From positions 1 through 62,770 of the forward strand of contig JBNGIS010017054.1 of NCBI GenBank assembly GCA_049999725.1: a stretch of DNA of 62,770 bases, written 5' to 3'. Made by a program: the position numbers and the translations under genes. Positions 44,326 to 56,140 of this stretch are shown piece after piece. Under the pieces are notes generated by a model. It was not told the origin of the DNA. It worked only from the letters and a program-made list of their open reading frames with translations, and did not search any database. This stretch comes from Haplomitrium mnioides (lineage: Eukaryota; Marchantiophyta; Haplomitriopsida; Calobryales). Position 1 is the stretch's first letter; each line of letters begins with the position of its first letter.

Positions 44326-47237
44326 GCCTTATGAGAAATTGATCGGTTGTGACAAATGTTCAGAAAGCAGTTACTACAGTAGACCTTATGTGAAAGGAAG
44401 TCTGGTGAACAAGAGACGGTCCTATAAGGAATGAAGTTCCCTCAAAAGAAATCGACCACTTACGAGAAAGGTGATGTGTTGCGAAGAGGAAGACCACATG
44501 AGCATGTTCATCAACGAGAATTGAATAATGATAAGTCCATGTTGTTATGAGGAATTCAAAGAAAAAGACATTGTGCAAGTCCTTGATGTAAGCAGGAGCT
44601 ATAGTTGATGTGAGGAAAAGCTACTCAGGGAGTTAATTTTAAAAGAGCCCATGTATTGTTCTTATATCGAGCAATCGGAGCGGTTGATGTAAATAATGAA
44701 TCTGCAACAAAAATCTGCTGCAAAACATTTGATGTGAAGAATCGTTGTTGTAGAGGTAAGGAGTCATGCTCTAAATCGAAGGTAGAACTGATCTGCATTG
44801 AAGGTCCCACTAAAGAAATCGAATGTTGTGATAAATTGCAAGGAATAAACCTGCAAAGCGAATGTCTTGAGAGGAAATGCCCAATGAATTGCTTTAAGAG
44901 GAATATTCTTGCTACGTAGAGCTCTCTGACGACGAATGAATGAGGATACGATGAAGGCTGCTCGACTCTTCCCTTGAGCGGCGAAATCCATGTTGTGCTG
45001 AGGAAGAAATTAGCCTATGTGAGAACCGATTTGATGTGGAGAAATGTTGGAATGAAGAACTCCTCTATCAAGAATCGAATGTAAAGAAGTGACCCTGTTA
45101 GAGGGAGTCTTGCGCTTAATAGAAGGTGAAGAATCAATCGTCCTAGTTAAGTCTGGCTGTACTGATGAGGCCCTGCGGCGAATTGATAGAGGAAGAGGCT
45201 GTGTCAAAGGATCACTTGCGATGATCGGATGCTGCAAGATGAAACCTGTGTTGAGCGACCCATTCTGCGCTGAAGTAAAATGAGAAGAACGAAGATACCT
45301 AGTGAATTGACCTATGAAGAATCGAAGAAGCTCTGTGAATGAATTAATGTGGAATATTTGGAAAGGACCTCTACAAATCAAAGGAGGATACCTACGAGTT
45401 GGAAATTGATCAGCTGCATCAAGCGAAGGTTTGTGACGAGACTCTTCTGTGTGGATCCATTGGTGAGTGCGGAGATATTTTTTGTAAAATGGATCGAAAC
45501 CAAAGTTGGTGAGTTTGAAAAAGGTATCAAAAGAGAATCCTCTCATATGGGGTGCCCAAGTTAAGCTGGATCCGATGTAAGTCCGAAGTGGAGTCAAGAG
45601 GTTTCTGACTGGTGTCCGTATGGGTATCTGTTATGGGGAGCTCCAGTTAAAAGGGTTTTGAGTGGAGATCCAAAGTGGGATCCTCAGTTAAAAGGGATCC
45701 GATGTGAGGTGTTCGACAAATTGTGAAAGTGAAACGGTGATAAATGAAACAGCGATTAGCAAAGCGGTGATTGGTGAAAAGGTGACTTGTCGATGTTCTG
45801 CACGAGTGAAGATTGTTGCGGAAGAACAAGCACAAAGCAAAGTATCAAGGGCGAAGTTAGGACTTTCGCAGTTTTGGTGCTAATTGTGGAAGTCAAGTCG
45901 AAAGTTTGAAAGGACGAAACAGACGCTTGGTGGAATTGGAAAAGTTCAAAAATTGAAAAGGGAGGAAACAAAGAGTTAGTGAATGTTTGAAAATTAGTAT
46001 AAGAACAGTTGTTAGTAAATTATTCTTATTGCAAGCGAAGTTAGTGTAAATTAGTGAAAGCTAGTTATTTAGTTTAAGAACGAGTTGTGAGAAGTTAGTT
46101 CTTATTAAAAGAATAGTGAGAAAAAGTTAGTTTAAGAAGGAAGAAAGTTAGTTTTTTTGAACTGTTATGACAGTTATTTGTCAGTTGAGCAAGATAGGAG
46201 GTACAAGCTTGATGGCGAGTTCTTGTTCTATTGGTTATCTCATTGTACATTTTTTGTTTCAAGTAAAATTCAGGAGATTCTTGTCTTTGAGGTCCCTTGC
46301 TCTTGAAAATTGCATATTCAAAAGGAGTAGTATGATGAAGGAACAAGGAATTGAAGTTAGAATTTGGTGATAAATGTTTTGCAGGTTTTCAATTGAAGAA
46401 ATCAAATAGATTGCATTAGAGAAGTGCATGTCAGGAGGTAACTAAGTGTATTCTGCTGGTGGGTCTGGGTTCTAAATTCCATTTTGTAATTTGTGAGAGG
46501 TTTAGTGGCAAATTAAGTCTGCTTTGTGTTCTGATCTATTCTATGTTTGTGTTTATGTGTTGATGTGTTAAAATTTTAAGGAGAGAACCTTCTGTGATTC
46601 TTCAATTAGTGGATGCTTGTTGGTGGATTACAGTAGAGCAAGTATTGCTCAAAATTGTGTGTGCCTATGGAATAGGTGGGCATTTCACAAGCAAGTAGAG
46701 TAGTGGATGGTTGGAGGAACAACAGTTGGATGTGAGATCAAGAGGATCATTCCATAGCTGAGTTCTCAACATCAAACTCTAGGGTATATTGGGTTGGAGT
46801 AGCTTGAGTATCTAGTTTGAGGGAAGTGAAGTGGTATAATAAAGGTAGGCAGTGGAGTGTTGTTCTGAGAGTTTCAAGCAAGTTGGGTAACTGGTTGCTT
46901 GGGAACATTTCTGATACAACTCTAGCTTAAAATCAACTTGTGCATTAGTTTTCTTATCCTATGAATGTCAATCATGCAATTTGTGTGATTCTTGGCTGTT
47001 GTTTTATTGTGTTAAGCAGTTAGAAGTGCTTGTGTGTGGTTTTGTGGAGACAAGGTTGTTAGACCTAGAGAAGGAGAGTGGTCCATCTCTGAACTGATAG
47101 AGTGCAATTTTAGAACTCTTTAAAGAATCTAGAAAGTTAGTAAAAATGATTTAAGAGCAGATTTCTGTATAGATCTTGCGTGGTTCAATGTCTGGTTGCG
47201 CTTTTCGGAGTTGGAATGCCACTACTGTGCTACGACA
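44326..47237 (+). repeat. element 1 5' LTR, second part
   Basis: Continues the LTR after element 2 and aligns with 58,161-60,936. It ends GCTACGACA, 10 bases before the primer-binding site. It carries short degenerate internal repeats around 45,680-45,800 (GTGAAACGGTGATAAATG, GAAAAGGTGACTTGTCG). Joined to the first part, the LTR is about 3.59 kb. The open frames 44,656-45,597 are not genes. Confidence 0.93.
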
Positions 47238-47247
47238 TGTGATTTCT

Positions 47248-47265
47248 TGGCGCCATTGCCGAGGA
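47248..47265 (+). other. element 1 primer-binding site
   Basis: TGGCGCCATTGCCGAGGA follows the LTR end by 10 bases. It differs by two or three bases from the TGGCGCCGTTGCCGGGGA site common in plant Ty3/gypsy elements. Confidence 0.85.
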
Positions 47266-47462
47266 TCTAATTTCTAGTGTTTGCTCTTAAAAGTGTGTAT
47301 AGTGTTGTCAGTAATGTTGGGAACATGCTTTACTCGCCACTATTAAATTTTGTTCTTAGCATTCTGGTGTGTTAGTTTTTTTTGTGTTCTGTATTTTTTT
47401 TCTGTGTGGAGAAATTCAGAAAAGAAGGACCTTCTTTGTAGTGATTAGTAAGGAAGATGTGA

Positions 47463-48566
47463 ATGCGTGAAATTTCAAAAGAGGACAAAGAGAGACAAAG
47501 AAAAGAGAGAGAAGTAAGACTCGAGAGATAGGAGGAGTCCAAATTGAAGTCTAAAGAAGTGATCGCTACTGGTAGCAAAAAGGAATCGATAGAGGGGGGA
47601 GCTCCACCTTCTGGGCCTCAGTCGCCATTAGCTCAGTTTCAGTGGACTGATATCACTGCTCTTGGAGGCATTATTGGGTTAACATCATTCCCAAAATTAA
47701 ATCTACCTTCTTCTACTTCAACTTCTTATTATTATTCTTCTTCTTCTAGAAATTCAGCCACACCTAATAGTACCCAATGTAGTGGAGCTTCACAACCCAA
47801 TACTATTTTGAGAACAAGGGTGACACTTGTAACATTGTTCCCATCAGTATCAGCTATGGCTCAACTAGCTCCTGTGGGAGGTTATCGAACGAAGCTGAAA
47901 TACCAGATCTTCAAGGGAAGATTGAAAGATGATGTGGACATATGGGTGAAAATATTTGAAGGTATCAATAGAAGCTAACCAAGAAGATTCAGATGCAGAT
48001 CGGCTAAGACTAGTGGATGCTCTATTTTTAGGAAAAGCAAGAGAGTGGTATGACAATCTGGTAGGTGGGTAGATCTGAAGACAACCCTAGTGATAGAGTT
48101 TAGAGGGGCAGCATATTCAACAAGGATCTTGACCAAGCTGACCTCAATCAAGAAAAAGAAAAAAAAAACAGTCAAGAATTACTCTTAGAGATTCAAGACA
48201 ATGCATCAAAAGTTGGGCATTGTGAACATCCCTATGGTGGACTTGGAATGGTATTTGAAGGGCTTGTCAAAGAAGGAAGGACAGTATGTAAGACAATCAG
48301 TGGCTTCTACTTTGGAGGAAGCTATTAGAGCCTTAGAGACATACGAAACTGCACAACTGGGGGAGAAGCTAAAAGATTCTCACTCTAGCAATAACGATGA
48401 GGAAAGTAAGAAACAGAAAAAGAAAAGTAAGAAATCCAAGAAAGTGCAGGAGAGCACTAGTTTTGATTCAGATGAGGAATCTAGTTCCTCTTAAGAGGAG
48501 GAATCATCATCTTCTTCAGACTCAGAGGAGGAGAGGAAGAAAACAAGAGCTAAGAAAGGAGAGTAT
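47463..48566 (+). pseudogene. element 1 gag, N-terminal part (split by a solo LTR)
   Basis: The likely start is the ATG at 47,463 (MREISKEDKERQRKE), interrupted by a stop at about 47,535; the next ATG in frame is 47,544. Pro/Ser/Thr-rich up to 47,830, then the gag domain with GGYRTKLKYQIFKGRLKDDV, the counterpart of the same block in element 2. After a frameshift near 47,970 come TTLVIEFRGAAYS and KNYS-stop-RFKTM. GLSKKEGQYVRQSVASTLEEA and a Ser/Glu/Lys-rich tail run up to KKGEY at 48,566, where the solo LTR is inserted. The same frame resumes at 52,783. Confidence 0.88.
48562..48566. repeat. target duplication of the solo LTR, left (AGTAT)
   Basis: Identical to 52,778-52,782. The pair brackets the solo LTR exactly. 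Confidence 0.93.
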
Positions 48567-51500
48567 TGTTGTAGCATAGCAATGGCACTCCAACCCCCAA
48601 AAAGCACACCCAAGGATCGAACCGCGCAAGATCTATGTAAAAATCTGCTCTTAATCCACTTTTATCGACTTTCTCGATTCTTTAGAGAGTTCTGAAACTA
48701 CACTCTATCAGTTCAGAGATGGACCGCTCTCCACTCTAGGTCTAACAACCCTTTTCCTCCACAAATCACACACAAAAATACTTCCAACCACTCACTAACA
48801 CAGAACAACAACCAAGAGTTATTCAAACTGTATGACTAACACTTCTAGGACAAGAAAGCTGATGTACAGGCTAAATTTAAACTTGAGCTGACTCAGAGAA
48901 ATTCACAAGCAACCAGTTACCCAACTTGCAAGGATATCTCAGACCGACACTCCAATGCCTACCTTCATTACACCACCTAACTTCCCTCAAACTAGATACT
49001 CAGGCCACTCCAACCCAATATACCCTAGAGCTTAATGCTGAGAACTCAGCTATGGAACGACCCTCTTGATCTCACATCCACTTGTTGTTCCTCCAACTAC
49101 CCACTACTCTGTTTTCTTGTTGAAATGACCACCTATTCCATAGGCACACACAATATTGAACACTCCTTGCTCTACTGCAACCCACCAACCAGTATCCACT
49201 GACTGATTGACCACAAAAGGTTCTCTCCTTAAGAATTAACACATATAGAACAGAACAGAACTTAAAGCAAAATTGATTTTGTCACTAAACCTCCCACAGA
49301 CCACAATTTGGAACTCAGAACCCAGGCCCTCCAGTAGGATACACTCAGGCAACTCCTGACATGCACTTCTCTAATGCAATCTGACTGACTTCTTCAATTG
49401 CAAACCTGCAAAACATTCACTAACCAACTCTAACTTCTGAATTCATACTCCATTCTCAAACTGCTCCTCATGAATCTGCAATTAACAACTTGAGTAGGAG
49501 ACCTCACAGACATGAACTCTCTGTATATTTCTTGAAGCACACATGTACAATGAGAACCCCAGAATAGGAGCTCGACAAATGACTTGTACCCCTCTCCTTG
49601 TTCCACAAGAAAGTAAAAACCAACAGCACTCTCCTAATGCTACTGGGACTGATCTTTTGCACAAACTAAAGCTAAGGCGACACCAAGATCCCCCCCTTGG
49701 CTGTCCCTCACGAAATACAGATTGGAAGAATTTTCTTCTCCTCTAATTGTTGGTCCACCTCCAAATGTGGGATCTGCCTTCACATGTGAGTCCACCTGAG
49801 TAGTCTCAGCCTCTAGAGCCTATTGCTCAACGATTCCCAGCACTTCTCAGTCCACCTCCACCCTGCGATGGCCTTCCCTCACGAGTACACCCACCTCACC
49901 AGAGGTCTCACCAGAATTCTCTCCTCTGTCTTCCGCTGCTCTTTTTGCACAAAACTATCGGTCTCTCTAACAACAAAGTGAGGACCCCTTTATCCCCCTT
50001 GCGTGAATTATACCTTTTTGCTTTTCACCCACCTCGCGATTTGGATTATTGTTGGCTTGAGATGCTGGTCGGTGGTAATTCGGCGTAGATTCAAAAGAGA
50101 TTGGCGCAAACCGTAGAATGCAACTTTTGATGCAGATTCAATGTGAATTCCAAGGGATCGGGTAAATTCTGCAAGGCGACAGAGCTCGGCGCACAATCTG
50201 AAGTGAATTCCGTGGTTCATTCTGAAATGGCTCATCAATCCTCGAAGCACCATGTTTCCGCAGATCCGCGTACACTCCGAAGAAGCCCACGGGCTCTCTC
50301 GTAGCACCACATTTCCGCTGAGATCCAATATTCCCAAGGAATCTCCCATATTCCCATTGATTCACAGTTCTGGCAGAGGTGCCATGTTTCCGTAAAGCCT
50401 AAGATTCCTGTAGAATCTATAAGATTCTCGTTGATGCTCGGAGTTCCGTTGAATGCCATGTAATCTGTTGATGCCCAGATGCCCACAAAATCTGTTAGAT
50501 TCCCATAGATTCCTGAGTCCCATGGAGGTGCCACGTTTCCGCTGTGGCGCCGTCCGACGCCGCCTCGCAGAGGGGTAGGCGGACCGTTGCATTGGCCGCA
50601 TGTTGACCCGTTGACTTTTGCAGCTGCCACGTCATCCGCAAGGCCTGTATAAGAACTATGAAGAACCTCTGTTTTTGCCCCAACTGGATCGGTGCTAGAT
50701 CTCCTTTTCGGCACCGCTTCCTCCTCCGTCAGATCTGCGCTAGATCACCTTTTTGACATTTTTGGTTCTCCTAAGATCAGATCTAAGATTTGTCATCCTT
50801 TTGGTAGATCTCTTCTCGTTTCTTCTTTTCGACCCTGTGATATATTGCCATTTCCACACTGCTTGCTTCTCATTGGACAGGTGATAAATCTCTGTTTCAG
50901 CACCCTTTCTTTCTATATTGGAGCTACGCTATATCCTCGTTTCGGCAACCCTTGTTAGACCCCTTTCGGAACCCTGCTAAGTGGACTCTCCCTTTAGGAA
51001 GGTCAATCGGAACCATTTGACCTGGGGTGTCCCACATCGGATGGCAGATTGGAACCCCCTTAAGTGGGCTCCACCTTCAATTTATCGCCCTTCCGGCTCC
51101 ATCTTCCCTTTCCTGCCAGATCTTTGATTTATCCCTGTTTCGATACTTGGTTTTTCTTTTGGGCTGGACTGTCGATAAGTCACCTTTTCAGCCTCTACGT
51201 TCTTCCTCCGTCGAATCATTGATATAACTTCTTTTTGTTAATATCTCTTGATATAGGAACCTTGAGAGGCTTCTTCTTTTTACTAAGGCATCGAAAAGTT
51301 CTATGTAAGAACATTAAAGAAGGCTTGTTTACCTAACTTTTGAAATTTTGTTGTATGAACTAAGAGCTCTGCAGATTCCTTTCGAACTTTTTGAAGATAC
51401 CCGATTCGAGTTTTCCCAATTACGTCCCTGTTGTCTGAATCTTTGATAAATCACCTTTTCGTCCGATTAATTAACCTGCTTTGGAATCCAAATTAACTAG

Positions 51501-52777
51501 TGCTCCCCACATCGGAACTCCCCATGAAACCAATTAAACTGAGGATTCCACTTCGGATCCCCACACGGACCGGTCCCTTAACATAAACCCCCTTAATTGG
51601 GGTTCCCCACATCGGAAGGCGACTTTTCGAAGCCTTCTTCACGAACCACAGACTCTCGCTCGCTTCCAAATCTTACTTATCCCTTAACAACTTGAATTCC
51701 TTCCGATTCCAATTATTCGCAAAGCAGAATTCCGTCACCCACTTCCTCGCTGATACGATTGATTTCCACTTTATTCCAAATGCTCTTCGTTCTTCTTTCA
51801 CTTCGATTCCTTCACAATATAATTCCTCCTTTTGCAGCTCATCACTTCGCACCAGGAGCATTTTCGCACCAGGTACTCACGCAGATCTATCCGCAACATC
51901 GCCTCAATTCTCCATAGATTAATTTCCCCAAGCACCTTCGTTCGTCATCAGAAAACTCCATGCCACCGAACCTTCCTCTTAACCAATCCATTGAACATTC
52001 CTTCTCAAGAATTCGCTTCGCAGATTTTATTCCTTAAATTTTACGACATTCGATTCCTTCAGAAGCCTTCAACACTAATCAATCTTACCCTTCATTCGTA
52101 GAGCTTCCATTTCATATCGGATCATTACAAATCACCTCCTCCTTTGCACAGCAACCGATCATCCTTCAGATTCGATTAATTCTCCTTACTCATAGTTGAT
52201 CGATTCCAAAAATCTCTTCCTCATCTTCAGATTCCTCATATTGATCCAAACACTCGTGGCTCTCTTGAATGCTTCGTAACAGGTGGCCTTCCCCATTCAC
52301 CTCCTGATATTCCATAAGTCTTCTGTCATAAGTCAGAAACACGATATAAACACTTGACACTAATCTACATTCAAGAGGCAGCCCCACATGGGTGTAAGAC
52401 CACCGCTTAACTTCTTGCCCCTGGACGGATCTAGTTCAGAGCACAACATGGCAACTTGTCATGCGATACACTTCGACTGGCTCTTGGGCAAGATGTCCAA
52501 GTATAGATATCTAGATAGATAGGAGCTAGCCTTGGCCCTCAAGACCTAGATTAGTTTTACCACAAAAATATATTTTTCCTTTTTCTTCTTCTTCCCTAAA
52601 AAAGAAATCAACTTCCTCATCACCTAGCCTTCTCTCTTTTTCCAATGATATCCCAAAATTTCCTCATAAGTACTGATATACATATTTTTACACTTTTTAC
52701 TTCCATCTCACTCCATTGCTCAGAAGAGACCACCTTCAAGTAGTTTCTGACCTTTTGTCAAGAACTATGCTCCCACA
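48567..52777 (-). mobile_element. solo LTR of the element 1 family, inverted, 4.2 kb
   Basis: On the - strand it starts TGTGGGAGCATAGTTCTTGAC, like the element 1 LTR (TGTGAGAGCATAG), and ends GCTATGCTACAACA, like its GCTACGACA end. It has TG...CA ends and a perfect AGTAT duplication, with no internal coding sequence: a classic solo LTR. At 4,211 bp it is longer than the element 1 LTR (3.59 kb) because of an extra middle (about 49,690-50,690) that resembles the element 2 LTR. Open frames within (50,008-50,714, 51,692-52,101 and others) are not genes. Confidence 0.95.
50690..51480 (-). repeat. degenerate GAAAAGGTGAT repeats in the solo LTR
   Basis: On the - strand a short motif recurs with irregular spacing of 40-150 bp: GAAAAGGTGATTTATC, GAAAAGGTGACTTATCG, GAAACAGGGATAAATC, GAAACGAGGATATAGCG, GAAACAGAGATTTATC, GAAAAGGTGATCTAGCG and GAAAAGGAGATCTAGC. 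Between them lie gene-free segments with 'cccacttaagggggttcc'-like blocks. Element 1's own LTR has fewer copies (near 45,735-45,795). Confidence 0.7.
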
Positions 52778-52782
52778 AGTAT
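52778..52782. repeat. target duplication of the solo LTR, right (AGTAT)
   Basis: Identical to 48,562-48,566. Confidence 0.93.
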
Positions 52783-53315
52783 CGATTGGGTAAGAAGGAC
52801 ATGAACGAGCTAACAAAGAAAATAGAGCAAATGGTCATTAAGCAAGCTGCCAGCTCCAAGAAAAGAAGGTCCACTACTCCTTTCAGGAATAATGTTTGGT
52901 ATACCAGATGCAAGAGAGAGGGTCATATGGAGCAGGAATGCAAGTATCCTCCACCTAGTGTAATGTATGTACAAGCGCCATATGGGGTTGAGGAAGAACC
53001 TAAAATGATGGATCCTAAGTTAGTGCAGTACCATGTGTATGCAGTATCCCAGGGCAGAGGAAGACCAATGGAGAGGGTTCAGTATCAATAGATGCCAAGA
53101 ATGTCATATGTTCCAACAATTCAGCCAACGATGGTGCCAACGTCGACACCAGGAATTCAATTAGTACTAGTGCAGGCTGGTAGGAGATTTACAGCGTGCT
53201 ATAATTATGGAGCACCTGATCATTATGCTAACGCCTGTCCTCATGCAAGGAAACCAATGGGATATATACTGTTGTGTGGGAATTGTAAGAAATCTTGACA
53301 CACAGAAGTAGAATA
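52783..53315 (+). pseudogene. element 1 gag, C-terminal part with three damaged zinc knuckles
   Basis: Resumes gag after the solo LTR with RLGKKDMNELTKKIEQMVIK. Three knuckles correspond to those of element 2, and each has lost one ligand. The first, at about 52,899-52,940, reads YTRCKREGHMEQEC (first Cys is Tyr). The second, at about 53,197-53,238, reads CYNYGAPDHYANAC (second Cys is Tyr). The third, at about 53,274-53,315, reads CGNCKKS-stop-HTEVEY (last Cys is Tyr). TGT/TGC to TAT/TAC changes explain all three. The spacing between knuckles 1 and 2 is Pro/Gln-rich. A stop at 53,089 and another inside knuckle 3 end the frames. Confidence 0.88.
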
Positions 53316-54255
53316 TCTAGGCCCTCCTACAACAAACATGATGGTAAAGTATGTAGAGCCACCAACACCTGAACCAGAGGTGAGGATGCTAGTGGAGGAA
53401 CAAGTAGTGGAGATTCTCTTGTTCAAAGTGAAAACTAGGAGTAAAAGCAAGGAAAAGAGGAAACAGAGTTGGGGTGAAGTAGTTGGAGGAAATCTTAAGG
53501 AAGTAGTCGAAGATAAGAAGGATCCAGAGTACATTAGGAATGATCCTAAGTATTTTTAGGATATTTCAAAGGAGGTCTCTAGAGAGCTCCAGAAAGAATT
53601 CCAAGAGAAGAGGGACCATGAAAATAGACTGGAAAAGCGGAGAGAAATGGAAGAGGATAGAATGAGAAAAGATGCAGGTAAAAAAGATGGGTCTGACTTA
53701 CCTTTTGAGGGAGTAAAAGTTGATGAATTAGATTTGGAATATAATGTGGCTTTGGATGTACAGAGGTTGCCAGCCAATGTAACACTGGGGCAAATACTGA
53801 GGATGTCTGCACCACAGAGGAAAAAGTTAAGGATGCTGACCAGCACAAAGAAAAGAAGGTACAAGCTACCTAAGGTGTTAGTTCCTGTGTCGTTTTTGCC
53901 AACATGAACTATTCAAAAGGAGATGCCAGAATATGGAGTTTCAAAAGTGGAGATTCAAATAAAAGGATGCAATGTGACAAATGTACCGATTGATGGTAGA
54001 TTAGAGAAGAATATTATGGTGCTTGAAACCATGGAAGCACTGGGATTCAGTCACATGGACAAAACGCCTCAAGCCTTGAGATTGGCATATCAGAGAAAAC
54101 TGATCTCTGAAGGAGTCTTGAGAGGAGTAAAGACTGTGATTGGAGGAAGAGAGTTAGTTTTGGATTATGCAGTCATAAACCCTAAATCAAAATCAACATA
54201 CCCCATACTATTGAGACAGCCTTGGTTGTACCAAGCCAAAGTAGTGGAAGATTAG
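53316..54255 (+). pseudogene. element 1 protease region
   Basis: A charged N-terminal part (53,338-53,640) includes DPEYIRNDPKYF, the counterpart of the DNPKWFYP stretch of element 2. After a stop at 53,557 there is a long Glu/Arg-rich, coiled-coil-like segment. The protease core begins near 53,923: VTNVPIDGRLEKNIM, with the catalytic Asp codon at 53,992-53,994 followed by Gly-Arg instead of the usual Ser/Gly-Gly. RGVKTVIGGRELVLDYAVI and TYPILLRQPWLYQAKVVED close it. Stops fall at 53,557, 53,905 and 54,253. Probably inactive because of the altered active-site loop. Confidence 0.82.
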
Positions 54256-54760
54256 GGAAGGAGAGAGATCCGGTTTGGAACCAAACCCAAGGCAAAACTA
54301 ACATGGGGAGAACCTCCATATCAAGGAGAAACTCAGACAGTAGAGGAGTATACCTCAGACCAGTCTATAGAGTATGATGGGTCTGTATCAGAGTTAGAAG
54401 AGGAAGCTCATCAGAATCTAGAATTGTGGTTACAAGAGGATGATACACCAATTTCTCACTTAGCTGAAGAGTATTGTGAGGAACTAGGTGTCTGTAATCC
54501 CATTTTTTATGGTTGGATTGATGAATTTATTAAATGAATTTTATGCAGTGAAGAAAAAAGAGGCGACTTGGACATGTTTGCGTTATTTGTAGGTGAAAGA
54601 GAGAAAGTGTTTGAGCTAATTATGGAGTAGATCATGACGTATAACGTGGTAAGAGAACAGCAATATGGTGCTATCCAAGTGAGTTCCAAGGATTTTGAAA
54701 ATATGTTATTTCTATGTAATGAACTGGATGAGGTAAAGAGAGAAGTATATAAAGCTCTCT
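54256..54760 (+). pseudogene. element 1 acidic protease-RT linker
   Basis: Mostly readable with Glu/Asp-rich runs (EEYTSDQSIEYDGS, EEEAHQNLELWLQEDD). Stops lie at 54,535 and 54,628. Matches the position and character of the acidic linker in element 2. No known domain. Confidence 0.6.
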
Positions 54761-55690
54761 TGACAGAGTTTCAAGATGTGTTTGTCTAGTCTTATAAAGA
54801 TTTAAAGGGAATACCTGCTGAACTCTACCAGCATAGAATTTATTTGGAGGAGGGAGCCGTGTCTGTTAGACAGAGGTAGTACCGCCTGAATCCTAGATAT
54901 TCTTTGCTAGTGAAAGAAGAGTTGGATAAACTATTGGCTCCAAACTTTATTTATGCAATACCTTATAGTGAATGGGTGTCGCCAATAGTGATAGTCATGA
55001 AGAAAAACAAAAAAATTATAGTGTGCTAGGATTTTAGGAAATTAAATCAAGCCACTAAAAAGGATTTTTATCCTTTACCAATCAATGACACTATCCTAGA
55101 CCAGGTGGCAGGAGCAGAATGCTATACATTTTTAGATGGATTCTCTCGCTACAACTAGGTGAGTATCCATCCTGAAGATAGACCGAAAACTACCTTCACT
55201 GCAGACTAGGGAACATATGCTTATAGTGTGATGCCTTTTGGGCTATGTAATGCCCCAACCACTTTTCAGAGGTCTATGACACAGATCTTTAAACCATATT
55301 TGAGGGATTTTATAGAAATATTTTTGGATGACTTTTGTGTATATGGGTCAAAGAAGGATCACCCTGGTCATTTGAGAAAAAAATTTGAGAGATGCAAATG
55401 GGGATAGTTAGGACTGCACCTTGAAAAGAGTTTTATTGCAATGAGTGAAAGGTTATTTTTGGGACATAGAGTCTCCAAAGATGGCATTGCTGTAGATGTG
55501 GATAAAGTGAAGATCATAAAGGAGGTTATGAGCCCTACTACAGTTACGGAAGTGAGAGAATTTTTAGAAGCCACAGGCTACTATAGGAGGTTCATAGAGA
55601 ACTACTCCTGGATAGCTGCTCCACTTACCGACTTGTTGCAAAAAAAATGTTGTCTTTCAATGGGGACAGGAGGCTCAAATAGCTTTTGAT
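54761..55690 (+). pseudogene. element 1 reverse transcriptase pseudogene
   Basis: Motifs: LYQHRIYLEEGAVSVRQR-stop-YR (element 2 has Gln at the stop), EWVSPIVIVMKK and C-stop-DFRKLNQATKKD (Gln in element 2). Then YTFLDGFSRYN-stop-V (Gln again), SVMPFGLCNAPTTFQRSM, and the catalytic FLDDFCVYG with both Asp codons intact (55,327-55,332). The thumb and connection run on through LFLGHRVSKDGIAVDVDKVK and TEVREFLEATGYYRRFIENY to about 55,640, where a frameshift follows. Most stops are TAG at Gln or Trp positions. Confidence 0.92.
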
Positions 55691-56140
55691 ACATTGAAAG
55701 AGAAACTTGTTACAACCTCTATCTTGGAACCTCCAAGTTGGGATAGAAAGTTCCATGTCTATGCGGATGTATCTGCCTTTGCAATAGGCAGTGTATTGAG
55801 TCAAAAAGATGAAGATAAGAAAGACCATACTATTTATTATGCAAGTCAGAAGTTGACTACAAGAGAGGAAAGTTATTCTGTAACAGAGAGAGAAGCGTTG
55901 GGACTGATATTTTAGTCAAGAAATTCAGACACTATCTAGTAGGGTATTCATTTGTGTTTGATGTGGATTACAATTCACTGAAATACTTAGTGAATAAACC
56001 TGATTTGTCTGGGAGGATAGCAAGATGGATGTTGCTACTCTAGGAATTTGATTTTGAAGTGGACGTAAGACCAGAAAAGTCACATCAGAATGCAGATTTC
56101 CTGTCTAGAATCCCAAGACCAGCCGAGATAGATGATTTGA
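55691..56140 (+). pseudogene. element 1 RNase H pseudogene
   Basis: HVYADVSAFAIGSVLSQ carries the catalytic Asp. SYSVTEREALGLIF carries the Glu; a frame change with a stop at 55,913 follows. VDYNSLKYLVNKPDLSGRIA and HQNADFLSRIPRPAE close the domain. A stop at 56,042 lies where element 2 has His (LLHEF). Confidence 0.9.

Noticed and set aside
44656-45597. Cys-rich open frame and 195-codon frame in the opposite direction
   Set aside because: Both lie in the element 1 LTR, and the 3' LTR copy (58,495-59,437) breaks them differently.
50008-50714. Open frames of up to 159 codons on the - strand
   Set aside because: They lie inside the solo LTR and translate its internal repeats; no motif.
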